DNA from: CAZOOA01 sp964581355
GTDB lineage: Bacteria; Bacillota; Dethiobacteria; DTU022; UBA8154
Assembly: GCA_964581355.1 (NCBI GenBank)
Contig: CAZOOA010000008.1
Coordinates: 1 to 64,000, forward strand
Direction of reading: 5' to 3'
DNA: 64,000 nucleotides
The notes under the pieces were generated by a model. That model made no database searches. It was not told the DNA's origin and worked only from the letters and a program-made list of their open reading frames with translations. Position 1 is the first letter of the stretch. Each line of letters opens with the position of its first letter. Both the position numbers and the translations under genes were made by a program. This document shows, one piece after another, positions 8,763 through 16,434 of this stretch.

Positions 8763-9920
8763 ATGTCCAAAATGTCAATTCTCAAAACCTTACCCATAAC
8801 CGAAGTTGAGCCAGGGATGATACTGGCTAAAAGACTCCTTTGCCCGGAAAAAGGTGGCGTTTTGTTGGGTGCGGGGATCAAAATCACTGATAAAGTCAAA
8901 GAAGTGTTAAAGAAAAAATACCCGGATCTGAAGCTGGAAGTACAGGTCCCAGTGGAAGTATCCGATGAAGAGATTACTGAAACGGTTGAATCCAAAGAGC
9001 AGGATAGGGGAACAAAACGGCCGACTGAGATTAAAGAGTTGAAAATCCTGGACAGTTTTCCCAAAAAAATGATCTCTACTTCAGCCAGGCAGTGCTTTGC
9101 CAACTTCAGTGTTGCCGTAAAGAATTTTTATGAAACGGGTGAAGAAAATGAATGGAGAGCGTTAAAAAGATCCATATCAGAACTGGTTAACCAGATCGTC
9201 AAAACACCTCGCTCCATGCAGCAAATTGTTGCTTTGCGATTGATTCAAAACTATACCATTTCTCATGCAGTCAATACAACAATTTATTCTCTTTTCATCG
9301 GCAAAGCCATGCGGCTCTCCATCGACAGGCTTTACAACCTGGGCCTGGCTGCTGCACTGGCAGATATCGGGTTGATTAAAGTCCCGGCGAAAATAAGGGA
9401 TAAGAGGGCAAACCTGACTACAGAAGAATGGCATATCCTTAAACAGCATGTAAACCACAGCGGAGCTATTGCCCGGCAGTACAGGTTAAACGAGGATATT
9501 AAGAATGCTATTTTTCAGCACCATGAAAGAAACGATGGCAGTGGATATCCTTTCGGCATTAAAGAAAAAGATATTCATCTCTGGGCTCAAATAATTGCTG
9601 TAGCAGATACCTATGATGCAATTGTTAGTGAAAGGCCGTACAGAAAAGCAGAGCCTGCCTTTGCTGCAACGGAAATTCTTATGGCTTATTGCAATAAATT
9701 AAACCCAAAAATTATTGCCATCTTCCTGAAGAATGTCAGCGTTTACCCGCAAAAAGGGAAAATCAGGTTGAGTAACGACAAGCAAGGTGAAATTATTTAC
9801 CTGAACAAGTTGTATCCCGATCGACCGATTGTCATGGTACACAGCGAAAATGATTTTATGGGACGACGTTATATCGATTTAACCAAAGATTTGACACTTT
9901 TTGTAGAAGATGTTGATTAG
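8763..9920 (+). CDS. HD-GYP domain protein with a degraded HD pair
   Basis: A 385-aa cytoplasmic protein from the ATG at 8763 (SD GGAG about 9 nt upstream; an in-frame TTG at 8754 is too close to it). About the first 110 residues have no recognised domain. The rest matches the HD-GYP cyclic-di-GMP phosphodiesterase fold: H168 of the first helix, a helix with IKQH-like ILKQHVNHSG, then HHERNDGSGYP and ADTYDAI. The usual LHDIGK reads LADIGL here (A200-D201), so the His of the HD metal pair is missing. It may be a weak enzyme or a c-di-GMP sensor. It stands alone downstream of the repair pair. Confidence 0.82.
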   Translation: MSKMSILKTLPITEVEPGMILAKRLLCPEKGGVLLGAGIKITDKVKEVLKKKYPDLKLEVQVPVEVSDEEITETVESKEQDRGTKRPTEIKELKILDSFPKKMISTSARQCFANFSVAVKNFYETGEENEWRALKRSISELVNQIVKTPRSMQQIVALRLIQNYTISHAVNTTIYSLFIGKAMRLSIDRLYNLGLAAALADIGLIKVPAKIRDKRANLTTEEWHILKQHVNHSGAIARQYRLNEDIKNAIFQHHERNDGSGYPFGIKEKDIHLWAQIIAVADTYDAIVSERPYRKAEPAFAATEILMAYCNKLNPKIIAIFLKNVSVYPQKGKIRLSNDKQGEIIYLNKLYPDRPIVMVHSENDFMGRRYIDLTKDLTLFVEDVD

Positions 9921-9998
9921 TCCTGTATTTGCCACTTATATTCCACCTCTTTTCTGCTGCATAATATAAATAAATATATGCGCAGATGAGGTGAGGAT

Positions 9999-10289
9999 TT
10001 GCAGTATGAAAGGGTGACAGTTGCCCCGGAAATTCCTAAAAAAGGGCAGGATGTTTTAGTTGATTACAGGGGATTGCTAGCGCAATCGGGGGCCGATCAA
10101 GTGTGGCTGCATTATGGTTTTGACAGCTGGAGAAATCCAGTTACCGTCAATATGAGCAAGGTGGGGGACCATGATTTTTGCTGTACACTGAAAGCTGAGG
10201 GGGCAAAAGAACTGAATTTTTGCTTCAAAGACAGTGCAGAGCACTGGGATAACAATGGCGGGCAAAACTGGAATATTAAAATCAGGTAA
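9999..10289 (+). CDS. Small carbohydrate-binding-module protein (CBM25/53-like)
   Basis: A 96-aa protein starting at TTG (9999), with AGGTGAGG just upstream. The pattern VDYRGLLAQSGADQVWLHYG, then F-D-S-W, and late HWDNNGGQNWNIKI resembles starch-binding modules of the CBM25/CBM53 type, whose conserved aromatics bind alpha-glucans. There is no signal peptide and no fused enzyme, so it would act inside the cell, possibly on glycogen or as a regulator. It is followed by a strong terminator. The fold assignment comes from the motif pattern only. Confidence 0.65.
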   Translation: MQYERVTVAPEIPKKGQDVLVDYRGLLAQSGADQVWLHYGFDSWRNPVTVNMSKVGDHDFCCTLKAEGAKELNFCFKDSAEHWDNNGGQNWNIKIR

Positions 10290-10314
10290 TTGACTGTCAA
10301 ACATGTTTTTAATT

Positions 10315-10345
10315 AATAAGGCCTTGACTCAAGGCCTTATTTGTT
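10315..10345 (+). terminator. Terminator after the CBM protein
   Basis: AATAAGGCCTTGA (10315-10327) and TCAAGGCCTTATT (10329-10341) form a nearly perfect palindrome. About 11 bp can pair with a small loop, and a short T-rich stretch follows. Confidence 0.75.
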
Positions 10346-10353
10346 GTAGCCAG

Positions 10354-10391
10354 CCTGACAAGGGCATCTTTTGCAGGATTTTCTTGTCAGG
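10354..10391. promoter_or_regulatory. Inverted repeat upstream of the short sahH gene
   Basis: CCTGACAAG (10354-10362) and CTTGTCAGG (10383-10391) are perfect 9-bp inverted repeats 20 nt apart, about 50 bp before the start of the SAM-salvage genes. No known SAM or SAH riboswitch core is recognised in the interval. It could be a repressor site or a leader hairpin. Confidence 0.4.
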
Positions 10392-10438
10392 TCACGAAGT
10401 ATTATTAGAGTTGTAAAAGAGGAAAGGAAGGGGTTGCT

Positions 10439-11683
10439 ATGTCTATCATTAGGAATAGTGAACTGGCTGGAGAAGGAATTGAAAAAATCAACTGGGTAAA
10501 AAACCACATGCCTGTGTTAAACGAACTGGAACGGGCGTTTAAAAAGACACTCCCATTTAAAGGATTAAATATTGCCATCTGCCTCCATCTGGAAGCAAAA
10601 ACAGCTTACATGGGCCTGGTGCTAAAAGAAGCAGGTGCTAATGTGACCCTGACAGGGAGCAACCCCTTATCCACCCAGGACGCCGTAGCTGCAGGACTGG
10701 TCCAGGAAGGAGTGGATGTTTACGCCTGGCACAATGCCACAGAGGAAGAATACCGGCATCACCTGGTAAAAACCGTTCATTCTGCCCCCCAATTAATTAT
10801 CGATGATGGGGGTGACCTGGTCTCATTAATCCATAAACAATTCCATGATAAAATTCCTCATATTATTGGAGGGGCGGAAGAAACGACCACAGGAATCATC
10901 CGCCTTCGGGCCATGGAAAAAGAAAATACCCTGGGATTTCCCATGATGGCCGTCAACGACGCCATGTGTAAATACCTGTTTGATAACCGGTACGGGACAG
11001 GGCAATCGGTTTGGGAAGGGATTATGCGGGCTACAAATCTAATTATGTCCGGAAAAGTCGCGGTGGTTATCGGCTACGGATGGTGCGGTAAAGGAGTGGC
11101 TATGCGGGCTAAAGGACTGGGCGCAAAAGTCATTATTTGTGAGGTTGACCCGGTCAAGGCGATCGAGGCGCATATGGATGGGTTTGAAGTGATGCCACTT
11201 TTGGAAGCTGCTTCCAGGGGAGATATTTTTGTGACCGTTTCCGGGTGTAATAAAGTATTAACAGAAGAACATTTTAAAGTCATGAAAGACCAGGCTATTT
11301 TAAGCAATGCCGGTCACTTTGATCTTGAGATCGATAAAAAAGCGCTGGATAAGATCACAGGTGGTCCGAAAAGGGTCAGACAGGGTGTCGATGCGTATAC
11401 TTTGTCCCATGGAAAAAGGATATACCTGTTAGGCGAAGGACGCCTGGTGAACCTGGCTGCCTCGGATGGCCACCCTGCAGAAATAATGGACATGACCTTT
11501 GCCCTGCAGGTGCTGGCCTTGAAATATCTGCTGGATCACCAGGGAAAACTGGAAAACAAGGTTCTTTCGATTCCCCTGCAGATAGACCAGGAAGTGGCCT
11601 GGTTGAAGTTAAAAGGTATGGGCTTGAAAATTGACCAACTAACAGGGGAACAACAAGAATACCTGGAAAGTTGGGAACTGTAA
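10439..11683 (+). CDS. Adenosylhomocysteinase-family hydrolase, short form (possibly S-inosylhomocysteine hydrolase)
   Basis: A 414-aa NAD-dependent hydrolase of the SahH family, which splits S-adenosyl- (or S-inosyl-) homocysteine. Active-site segments are present: HLEAKTA (catalytic His), DDGGD, EETTTG, NDAMCKYLFDN (Lys/Asp/Asn) and SNAGHFD, with a GYGWCGKG dinucleotide-binding loop. It lacks the roughly 40-residue insertion and the C-terminal K-x-x-x-YRY segment that the second copy (16435-17883) has, and ends in a plain acidic tail. Short forms occur in archaea and thermophiles. In Methanocaldococcus a homologue hydrolyses S-inosylhomocysteine. With a deaminase gene nearby, that activity is a real alternative. 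First gene of the salvage run. Confidence 0.88.
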   Translation: MSIIRNSELAGEGIEKINWVKNHMPVLNELERAFKKTLPFKGLNIAICLHLEAKTAYMGLVLKEAGANVTLTGSNPLSTQDAVAAGLVQEGVDVYAWHNATEEEYRHHLVKTVHSAPQLIIDDGGDLVSLIHKQFHDKIPHIIGGAEETTTGIIRLRAMEKENTLGFPMMAVNDAMCKYLFDNRYGTGQSVWEGIMRATNLIMSGKVAVVIGYGWCGKGVAMRAKGLGAKVIICEVDPVKAIEAHMDGFEVMPLLEAASRGDIFVTVSGCNKVLTEEHFKVMKDQAILSNAGHFDLEIDKKALDKITGGPKRVRQGVDAYTLSHGKRIYLLGEGRLVNLAASDGHPAEIMDMTFALQVLALKYLLDHQGKLENKVLSIPLQIDQEVAWLKLKGMGLKIDQLTGEQQEYLESWEL

Positions 11684-11716
11684 AACTTGCTGTTTACATG
11701 ATAAGGGGGCTTAACA

Positions 11717-12508
11717 ATGGAGATAAAATTAGCTGTCATCGGGGGAACAGGTTTTTATGAACCCGGCCTTTTGGATCAGAGCAAGGAAATAGAGGTTGAA
11801 ACAGAATACGGGCTTTCCAGGCTGTTAACAGGAACTTATCAAAAACAAAAGATTGCTTTCCTTACCCGTCACGGGGCAAAGCATAGCTTGCCACCTCACA
11901 AAATCAATTACCGGGCCAATATAGCTGCTCTAAAGAAGCTGGGTGTTGAACGGGTCCTTTCAACAACAGCCGTTGGTTCTCTGAGACAAGAGTATGCACC
12001 GGGGACATTTGTTGTAATTGACCAGTTTATCGATCAAACAAAAACCCGGGTCGATACGTTTTTTGATGGGGAAGACGGGGCAGTTTACCATACAGACTTC
12101 ACGGAACCTTATTGTCCCCAGTTGCGAAATTCATTAGGAAGACACTTCAATAAACAAGGGCTTGCGTACGTGGACAAAGGAACATACATTTGCACAGAGG
12201 GTCCTCGCTACGAATCACCGGCAGAAATTAAAGCATTCCGCACCTGGGGGGCAGATGTTGTCGGAATGACCGGCGTGCCGGAGGTGACCCTGGCCCGAGA
12301 AGCGGGCCTTTGTTATTCATCTCTTTCACTGGTTACCAACCTGGCGGCGGGCATTTCAAAAAGTCACCTGACCCATAAAGAAGTCATTGATATGGTTGAT
12401 GAAAAGATCAGCATCATTCGGGAAGTGTTTTTGGATGTGCTGGTTACTCTCCCCGATGAACGAAACTGCAGGTGCTGGGAAAAAGAAGACATAGAACTGG
12501 GTGGATAG
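11717..12508 (+). CDS. mtnP: 5'-methylthioadenosine/methylthioinosine phosphorylase family
   Basis: A 263-aa purine nucleoside phosphorylase of the MTAP type, converting a 5'-methylthionucleoside plus phosphate to methylthioribose-1-phosphate and free base. Family motifs are the N-terminal GGTGFYE phosphate loop, RHGAKHSLPPHKINYRAN, TEGPRYESPAEI and WGADVVGMTGVPE. At the base-recognition site it reads V-T207-N208-L-A-A-G, where adenine-specific MTAPs have T-D-x-D. Asn at this place is typical of 6-oxopurine enzymes, so methylthioinosine is the likelier substrate. It is followed closely by mtnA and the aldolase, in one apparent operon. The symbol is given by family, and the true activity may be MTIP. 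Confidence 0.9.
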   Translation: MEIKLAVIGGTGFYEPGLLDQSKEIEVETEYGLSRLLTGTYQKQKIAFLTRHGAKHSLPPHKINYRANIAALKKLGVERVLSTTAVGSLRQEYAPGTFVVIDQFIDQTKTRVDTFFDGEDGAVYHTDFTEPYCPQLRNSLGRHFNKQGLAYVDKGTYICTEGPRYESPAEIKAFRTWGADVVGMTGVPEVTLAREAGLCYSSLSLVTNLAAGISKSHLTHKEVIDMVDEKISIIREVFLDVLVTLPDERNCRCWEKEDIELGG

Positions 12509-12536
12509 AGAAATCGTTTATGCGGGAGGTAGAGAA

Positions 12537-13616
12537 ATGGAAGAAATCCGTCCTATCATCTGGGAGGGTGGTATGCTGAAGCTGCTGGATCAAAGGCTTC
12601 TTCCCCATCAAGAGCGCTATATTATTTGCAGCACTCCTGGACAGGTGCGGGAGTGCATTCGGGAGATGGTAGTACGAGGGGCTCCTGCTATCGGAGTTTC
12701 TGCTGCTTTTGGCATAGTGTTGGCCGCGCAGAATTATTTTGCGCAAGAACTGGCAACATTGGAAAAAGGAAGCGTGGCACGGGAACATTTTTTCGAATAT
12801 TTTAAAAAGATTGGCTCCGAACTGATTCGCTCTCGCCCCACAGCAGTAAACCTTTTCTGGGGTGTAGAACGGATGCTCAAAAAAGTATCAGTTCTGGGGA
12901 ACAGTTCAGAGCAAGTGCTGCTCAGGGAACTGGAACAAGAAGCCCTGGCAATTTATTTCGAGGATATTGAGACCAATAAAAGCATTGGCGCCAAAGGCGC
13001 CGAACTAATACCAGAAGACAGCACTCTGCTTACTCACTGTAATGCCGGAGCCCTGGCCACAGCCGGGTATGGAACAGCCCTGGGAATTATTCGCAGTGCG
13101 TTTGAGCAGGGCAAACTCAGAAATGTTCTGGCCGATGAGACACGCCCCCTGCTTCAGGGCGCTCGTTTAACCTGTTGGGAGCTGCAGAAAGAAGGAATTC
13201 CAGTCCAGCTGATCGCCGACGGTGCTGCCGGGCACTTTATCAGCCGGGGAGAAGTGACTGCCGTGATCACCGGCGCTGACCGCATTGCTGCCAATGGAGA
13301 TACAGCGAACAAGATCGGCACGTATCCCCTGGCCCTACTGGCGAAGGAACATCAAATCCCCTTTTATATAGCTGCCCCGCTGTCGACTGTCGATTTGTCC
13401 ACCCCCACGGGAATGGGGATTGTCATCGAAGAGCGAGAGGAAACTGAAGTTCTCTACGTGGGGGAACAACAGATCACCCCCCCAGCGGCCAGAGCCCGTA
13501 ACCCCGCTTTTGACGTAACCCCTGCCCACCTTGTTACAGCGCTGGTTACAGAAAAAGCTGTGGTCTGCTCGCCTGACGAAAGTAAGATCAGGCAACTTTT
13601 TGAAGGTGAGGTGTAG
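12537..13616 (+). CDS. mtnA: S-methyl-5-thioribose-1-phosphate isomerase
   Basis: Converts methylthioribose-1-phosphate (or 5-deoxyribose-1-phosphate) to the ribulose form. The frame is open from a GTG at 12501, but GGGAGG at 12525-12530 points to the ATG at 12537, giving 359 aa, the normal family length. Diagnostic segments are RGAPAIG, SRPTAVNLFWGVERM, the catalytic Cys168 in THCNAGALATAGYGTALG, and Asp248 in TGADRIAANGD. It lies between the phosphorylase and the class II aldolase, with only 4 nt to the next start, so all three steps are probably made together. Confidence 0.94.
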   Translation: MEEIRPIIWEGGMLKLLDQRLLPHQERYIICSTPGQVRECIREMVVRGAPAIGVSAAFGIVLAAQNYFAQELATLEKGSVAREHFFEYFKKIGSELIRSRPTAVNLFWGVERMLKKVSVLGNSSEQVLLRELEQEALAIYFEDIETNKSIGAKGAELIPEDSTLLTHCNAGALATAGYGTALGIIRSAFEQGKLRNVLADETRPLLQGARLTCWELQKEGIPVQLIADGAAGHFISRGEVTAVITGADRIAANGDTANKIGTYPLALLAKEHQIPFYIAAPLSTVDLSTPTGMGIVIEEREETEVLYVGEQQITPPAARARNPAFDVTPAHLVTALVTEKAVVCSPDESKIRQLFEGEV

Positions 13617-13620
13617 CTTG

Positions 13621-14274
13621 ATGACCTTGCTGCAAAGAAGCAAAGAACAGGTACTGGAATATGCCCGGGGCATTGAGGAAGAAGGCTTGATTTTTGGGAC
13701 ATGGGGAAACGTCAGCTGTCTCATGGAAGCAGAAAAAGTGGTTATTACCCCCAGCGGCATTGACTGTAAAATACTCCAGCCTGATGATATGGTAGCTGTG
13801 AATCTCCAGGGAGAGGTGGTAGAATCAAGGTGGAAGCCTTCAACAGAGCTTCTTCTGCACCTGGAAATATATAAGGCCCGAAATGATGCCTTGGCGATCA
13901 TACATACTCATAGCAAGTATGCCACAGTCTTTGCTGTGGCCAGAAAAGAGATCGCGGTTGTTACAGAAGAAATGGCCCAGATGCTTGGAGGTAGTGTCCC
14001 TGTGGCCCAGTATGCCATGCCCGGAAGCCAGGAACTGGCGTTCAATGCTGTTACAGCCTTAGGGAAAAGAGGCTTTGCCGTGCTGCTGGCAAACCACGGG
14101 GTTGTATGCCTTGGGAAAACCCTGGCAGAAGCTTTCCAGAGGTGCCAAGTGTTGGAACGCAGTGCTGAAATATTGCTCTGGTCAAGACTGCTGGGAGATC
14201 CTTGCAAGCTTACATCGAAAGAGGTAAGCAAATTAAGGAAAGGCTTCATGGAAGATTACGGCCAGGATAAATAA
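13621..14274 (+). CDS. Class II aldolase, likely 5-(methylthio)ribulose/5-deoxyribulose-1-phosphate aldolase
   Basis: A 217-aa zinc aldolase of the FucA/AraD/MtnB family. The start is the ATG at 13621 after GGTGAGGTG; the longer open frame upstream lies inside mtnA. Metal and catalytic residues appear as the Glu in STELLLHLEIY, the two His in IIHTHSKYATV and the His in LLANHGVV. It directly follows mtnA. In the DHAP shunt an aldolase in this place cleaves the isomerised sugar phosphate to DHAP and a 2-carbon aldehyde. MtnB dehydratase, its closest relative by fold, needs further salvage genes (mtnW/X/D) that are absent here, so the aldolase reading is preferred. Confidence 0.82.
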   Translation: MTLLQRSKEQVLEYARGIEEEGLIFGTWGNVSCLMEAEKVVITPSGIDCKILQPDDMVAVNLQGEVVESRWKPSTELLLHLEIYKARNDALAIIHTHSKYATVFAVARKEIAVVTEEMAQMLGGSVPVAQYAMPGSQELAFNAVTALGKRGFAVLLANHGVVCLGKTLAEAFQRCQVLERSAEILLWSRLLGDPCKLTSKEVSKLRKGFMEDYGQDK

Positions 14275-14312
14275 CCGATGAAACAATTTTAACCAGTGAC
14301 GGAGGGATTTGA

Positions 14313-15104
14313 TTGATTGTTTTGTTAACCAATGATGACGGCATTTATGCCGAAGGGATTCAAATGCTGGGTGAGGCCCTGCAGCAAGATGAAGAAATAG
14401 AACTTTACATTGTTGCCCCCAACCATGAACGCAGTGCTACAGGACACGCTATCACCATGCACAGGCCCTTACGTGCAGAAGAAACTCGTTTTTTCCATAA
14501 TTCAAACCTAAAAGGGTGGGCCGTAAACGGGACTCCCTCTGACTCTGTCAAGTTGGCCATTGAATACCTGCTGCCCAACAGGCCTGACCTGGTTGTTTCC
14601 GGAATTAACCGGGGAGCCAATATCGGGACTGACGTCCTTTATTCGGGAACGGTTTCGGCGGCCATCGAAGGAGTGATCCTGGGTATTCCAGCCATTGCTG
14701 CCTCCCTGGTAATTCCGCCAGAACAGAGCAGGCCTCCTGATTTTCGCTTTGCCGCCAACTTTGTCCTACGGACACTTCGCTGCATATGCGGATACAACTT
14801 ACCCAAAGATACGCTGCTAAATATCAATGTGCCGAATAAAGCCCGTAATGAAATAGCTGGTGTAAAAGTGACCCGGTTGGGTTTGCGTCATTATCACAAT
14901 ACATTCCAAAAACGAATTGATCCCAGGGGTAAGAGCTATTACTGGCTGGCCGGAGAACCGGTAGATTCCTCAGATATGAAGGAGGAAAAAGATACCGATG
15001 TAGCTGCCATCATGAATTCATATATTTCCATTACTCCTATCCAGTTTGACCTGACCAATTACCAGTTATTGGACCAGTTAAAAGAAGTCAAGTGGGAAAT
15101 TTGA
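14313..15104 (+). CDS. surE: 5'/3'-nucleotidase SurE
   Basis: A 263-aa SurE survival protein, a metal-dependent phosphatase acting on nucleoside monophosphates and exopolyphosphate. It starts at TTG (14313) after CGGAGGG. The N-terminal LLTNDDG holds the acidic metal pair, and PNHERSATGHAITMHRPLR, VNGTPSDSVKLA and SGINRGANIGTDVLYSGTV are the family signature. It sits between the MTA-salvage genes and the nucleoside kinase gene, so a link to AMP/IMP pools is plausible. Confidence 0.95.
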   Translation: MIVLLTNDDGIYAEGIQMLGEALQQDEEIELYIVAPNHERSATGHAITMHRPLRAEETRFFHNSNLKGWAVNGTPSDSVKLAIEYLLPNRPDLVVSGINRGANIGTDVLYSGTVSAAIEGVILGIPAIAASLVIPPEQSRPPDFRFAANFVLRTLRCICGYNLPKDTLLNINVPNKARNEIAGVKVTRLGLRHYHNTFQKRIDPRGKSYYWLAGEPVDSSDMKEEKDTDVAAIMNSYISITPIQFDLTNYQLLDQLKEVKWEI

Positions 15105-15216
15105 TGGGAAATATGAGATGAGTTGAATCAAGGCAGAGCGTCGAATCGCAAGCATTTATAAGAATTATTGCTTGCCTCCCGAAATATCCAGTATATGGAA
15201 ATTTCCCGGGGTGAAC

Positions 15217-15245
15217 TTGACTCTTCACCAGTTAAATGATATAAT
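15217..15245 (+). promoter_or_regulatory. Promoter before the adenosine-kinase-like gene
   Basis: TTGACT (15217-15222) and TATAAT (15240-15245) are separated by 17 bp, 85 bp upstream of the start. This makes the kinase and second sahH a transcription unit of their own. Confidence 0.85.
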
Positions 15246-15330
15246 TTATTGTTGTTAGTTGTGGTTTATGCTGGCAGTTGCCAGGAAAACCAAATCCAAG
15301 CAGGGAAGGAGGTTATAAGAAGATAATCCG

Positions 15331-16347
15331 ATGAGCAATAAAGAGAAAGTGGAAATATATGGAATAGGCAACCCGCTAATAGATGTACATGCTTATGCCA
15401 ATGACAGTGAAATCAACCAGTTGAACTTAAATAAAGGTACCATGGAACTTATCGATACAGAGCGAGGCAATCAAATTCTGGATTACATCAAAGACCGTGA
15501 GAAAAAGTATTCTTGCGGCGGTTCTGCTCCCAACACCATGATTACCCTGGCAGCATTGGAGATCAACACCACCCTGGCAGGGATGGTAGGCAATGATGAA
15601 CTGGGAGATATATACCGCAAACGACTGGAAGCACAAAATGTAACTTCGGATCTGGCCTTTGGGTCGGGAGATACCGGAAGTTGTATTGTCCTTGTTACAC
15701 CCGACTATGAACGGACCATGTGCACAAGGCTCGGTGTTTGCCAGAATTTTGGTCCTGACCATGTAAATCACGAAAAAGTTGCTGCAGCCAGGTACCTATA
15801 TTTTACCGGTTATATGTGGGATACCGAACCTCAAAAACAAGCTCTTGGCGCAGCCATTGAAACAGCTCGTAAATCCGGGACAAAAGTGGTATTTGATCTA
15901 GCAGATCCTTTTGCAGTGGAAAGGCACCAAAAAGATTTTGCCAAGTTAATCAGCAGCAGTGTTGACATTGTTCTGGCCAATTGCGAAGAAGCCAGGCTGT
16001 TGTTGGGGCTGGATAACCCTGAAAAAGCGGCCCGGGAGCTGATTAAAGAAGTGGAAATTGCTGCTGTAAAGAACTGTTCTGATGGATCCTGTATTGCTTC
16101 TGCAGAGGGTCAAGTTTCACCGGTAGATGCTTTCACTGTTCAAGCTGTCGACAGTACAGGTGCAGGAGACAACTATGCAGCGGGCTTTTTATATGCTTTG
16201 CTCAAAGGCTATACCTTAAAGGATGCTGGTCGAATCGCTTCTTATATTGCAGCCCAGATTGTGCGTCAAACGGGCGCACAGTTTGAAGAGCAAAGAGCCC
16301 TGGAAATCCGCACAGCGATTAATGAAGGTCACTGGAAAACTGGATAA
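15331..16347 (+). CDS. PfkB-family nucleoside kinase, adenosine-kinase-like
   Basis: A 338-aa carbohydrate/nucleoside kinase. The fold is shown by the N-terminal GIGNPLIDVHA, the CGGSAPNT substrate motif, GMVGNDELGDIYR and the C-terminal anion-hole motif DSTGAGDNYAAGF with catalytic Asp. It resembles eukaryote-type adenosine kinases and lies 87 bp upstream of the second sahH, so it would remove the adenosine made there as AMP. The SD (AGGAGG, 15307-15312) lies 18 nt from the ATG, unusually far. An in-frame stop at 15316 rules out a longer start, and a weak 4-bp stem (15313-15326) may shorten the distance. Ribokinase-type specificity is the alternative. Confidence 0.82.
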   Translation: MSNKEKVEIYGIGNPLIDVHAYANDSEINQLNLNKGTMELIDTERGNQILDYIKDREKKYSCGGSAPNTMITLAALEINTTLAGMVGNDELGDIYRKRLEAQNVTSDLAFGSGDTGSCIVLVTPDYERTMCTRLGVCQNFGPDHVNHEKVAAARYLYFTGYMWDTEPQKQALGAAIETARKSGTKVVFDLADPFAVERHQKDFAKLISSSVDIVLANCEEARLLLGLDNPEKAARELIKEVEIAAVKNCSDGSCIASAEGQVSPVDAFTVQAVDSTGAGDNYAAGFLYALLKGYTLKDAGRIASYIAAQIVRQTGAQFEEQRALEIRTAINEGHWKTG

Positions 16348-16434
16348 TCACTGAGATGGTTAGGATAAATAACTCAATAATAACCCAGGTTCTTTAAAAC
16401 CTGCAGAAAAAAATCAGGAGGGTAAAAAATAATA

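Noticed and set aside
13335..13901. 188-residue open frame on the minus strand across mtnA and the aldolase gene
   Set aside because: Both plus-strand genes are firmly identified by catalytic motifs. The opposite frame has no family pattern or ribosome-binding site.
15105..15330. Possible SAM riboswitch before the kinase/ahcY unit
   Set aside because: The interval holds a clear promoter only about 85 bp from the start, too short for an S-box aptamer plus expression platform, and no aptamer core is visible.
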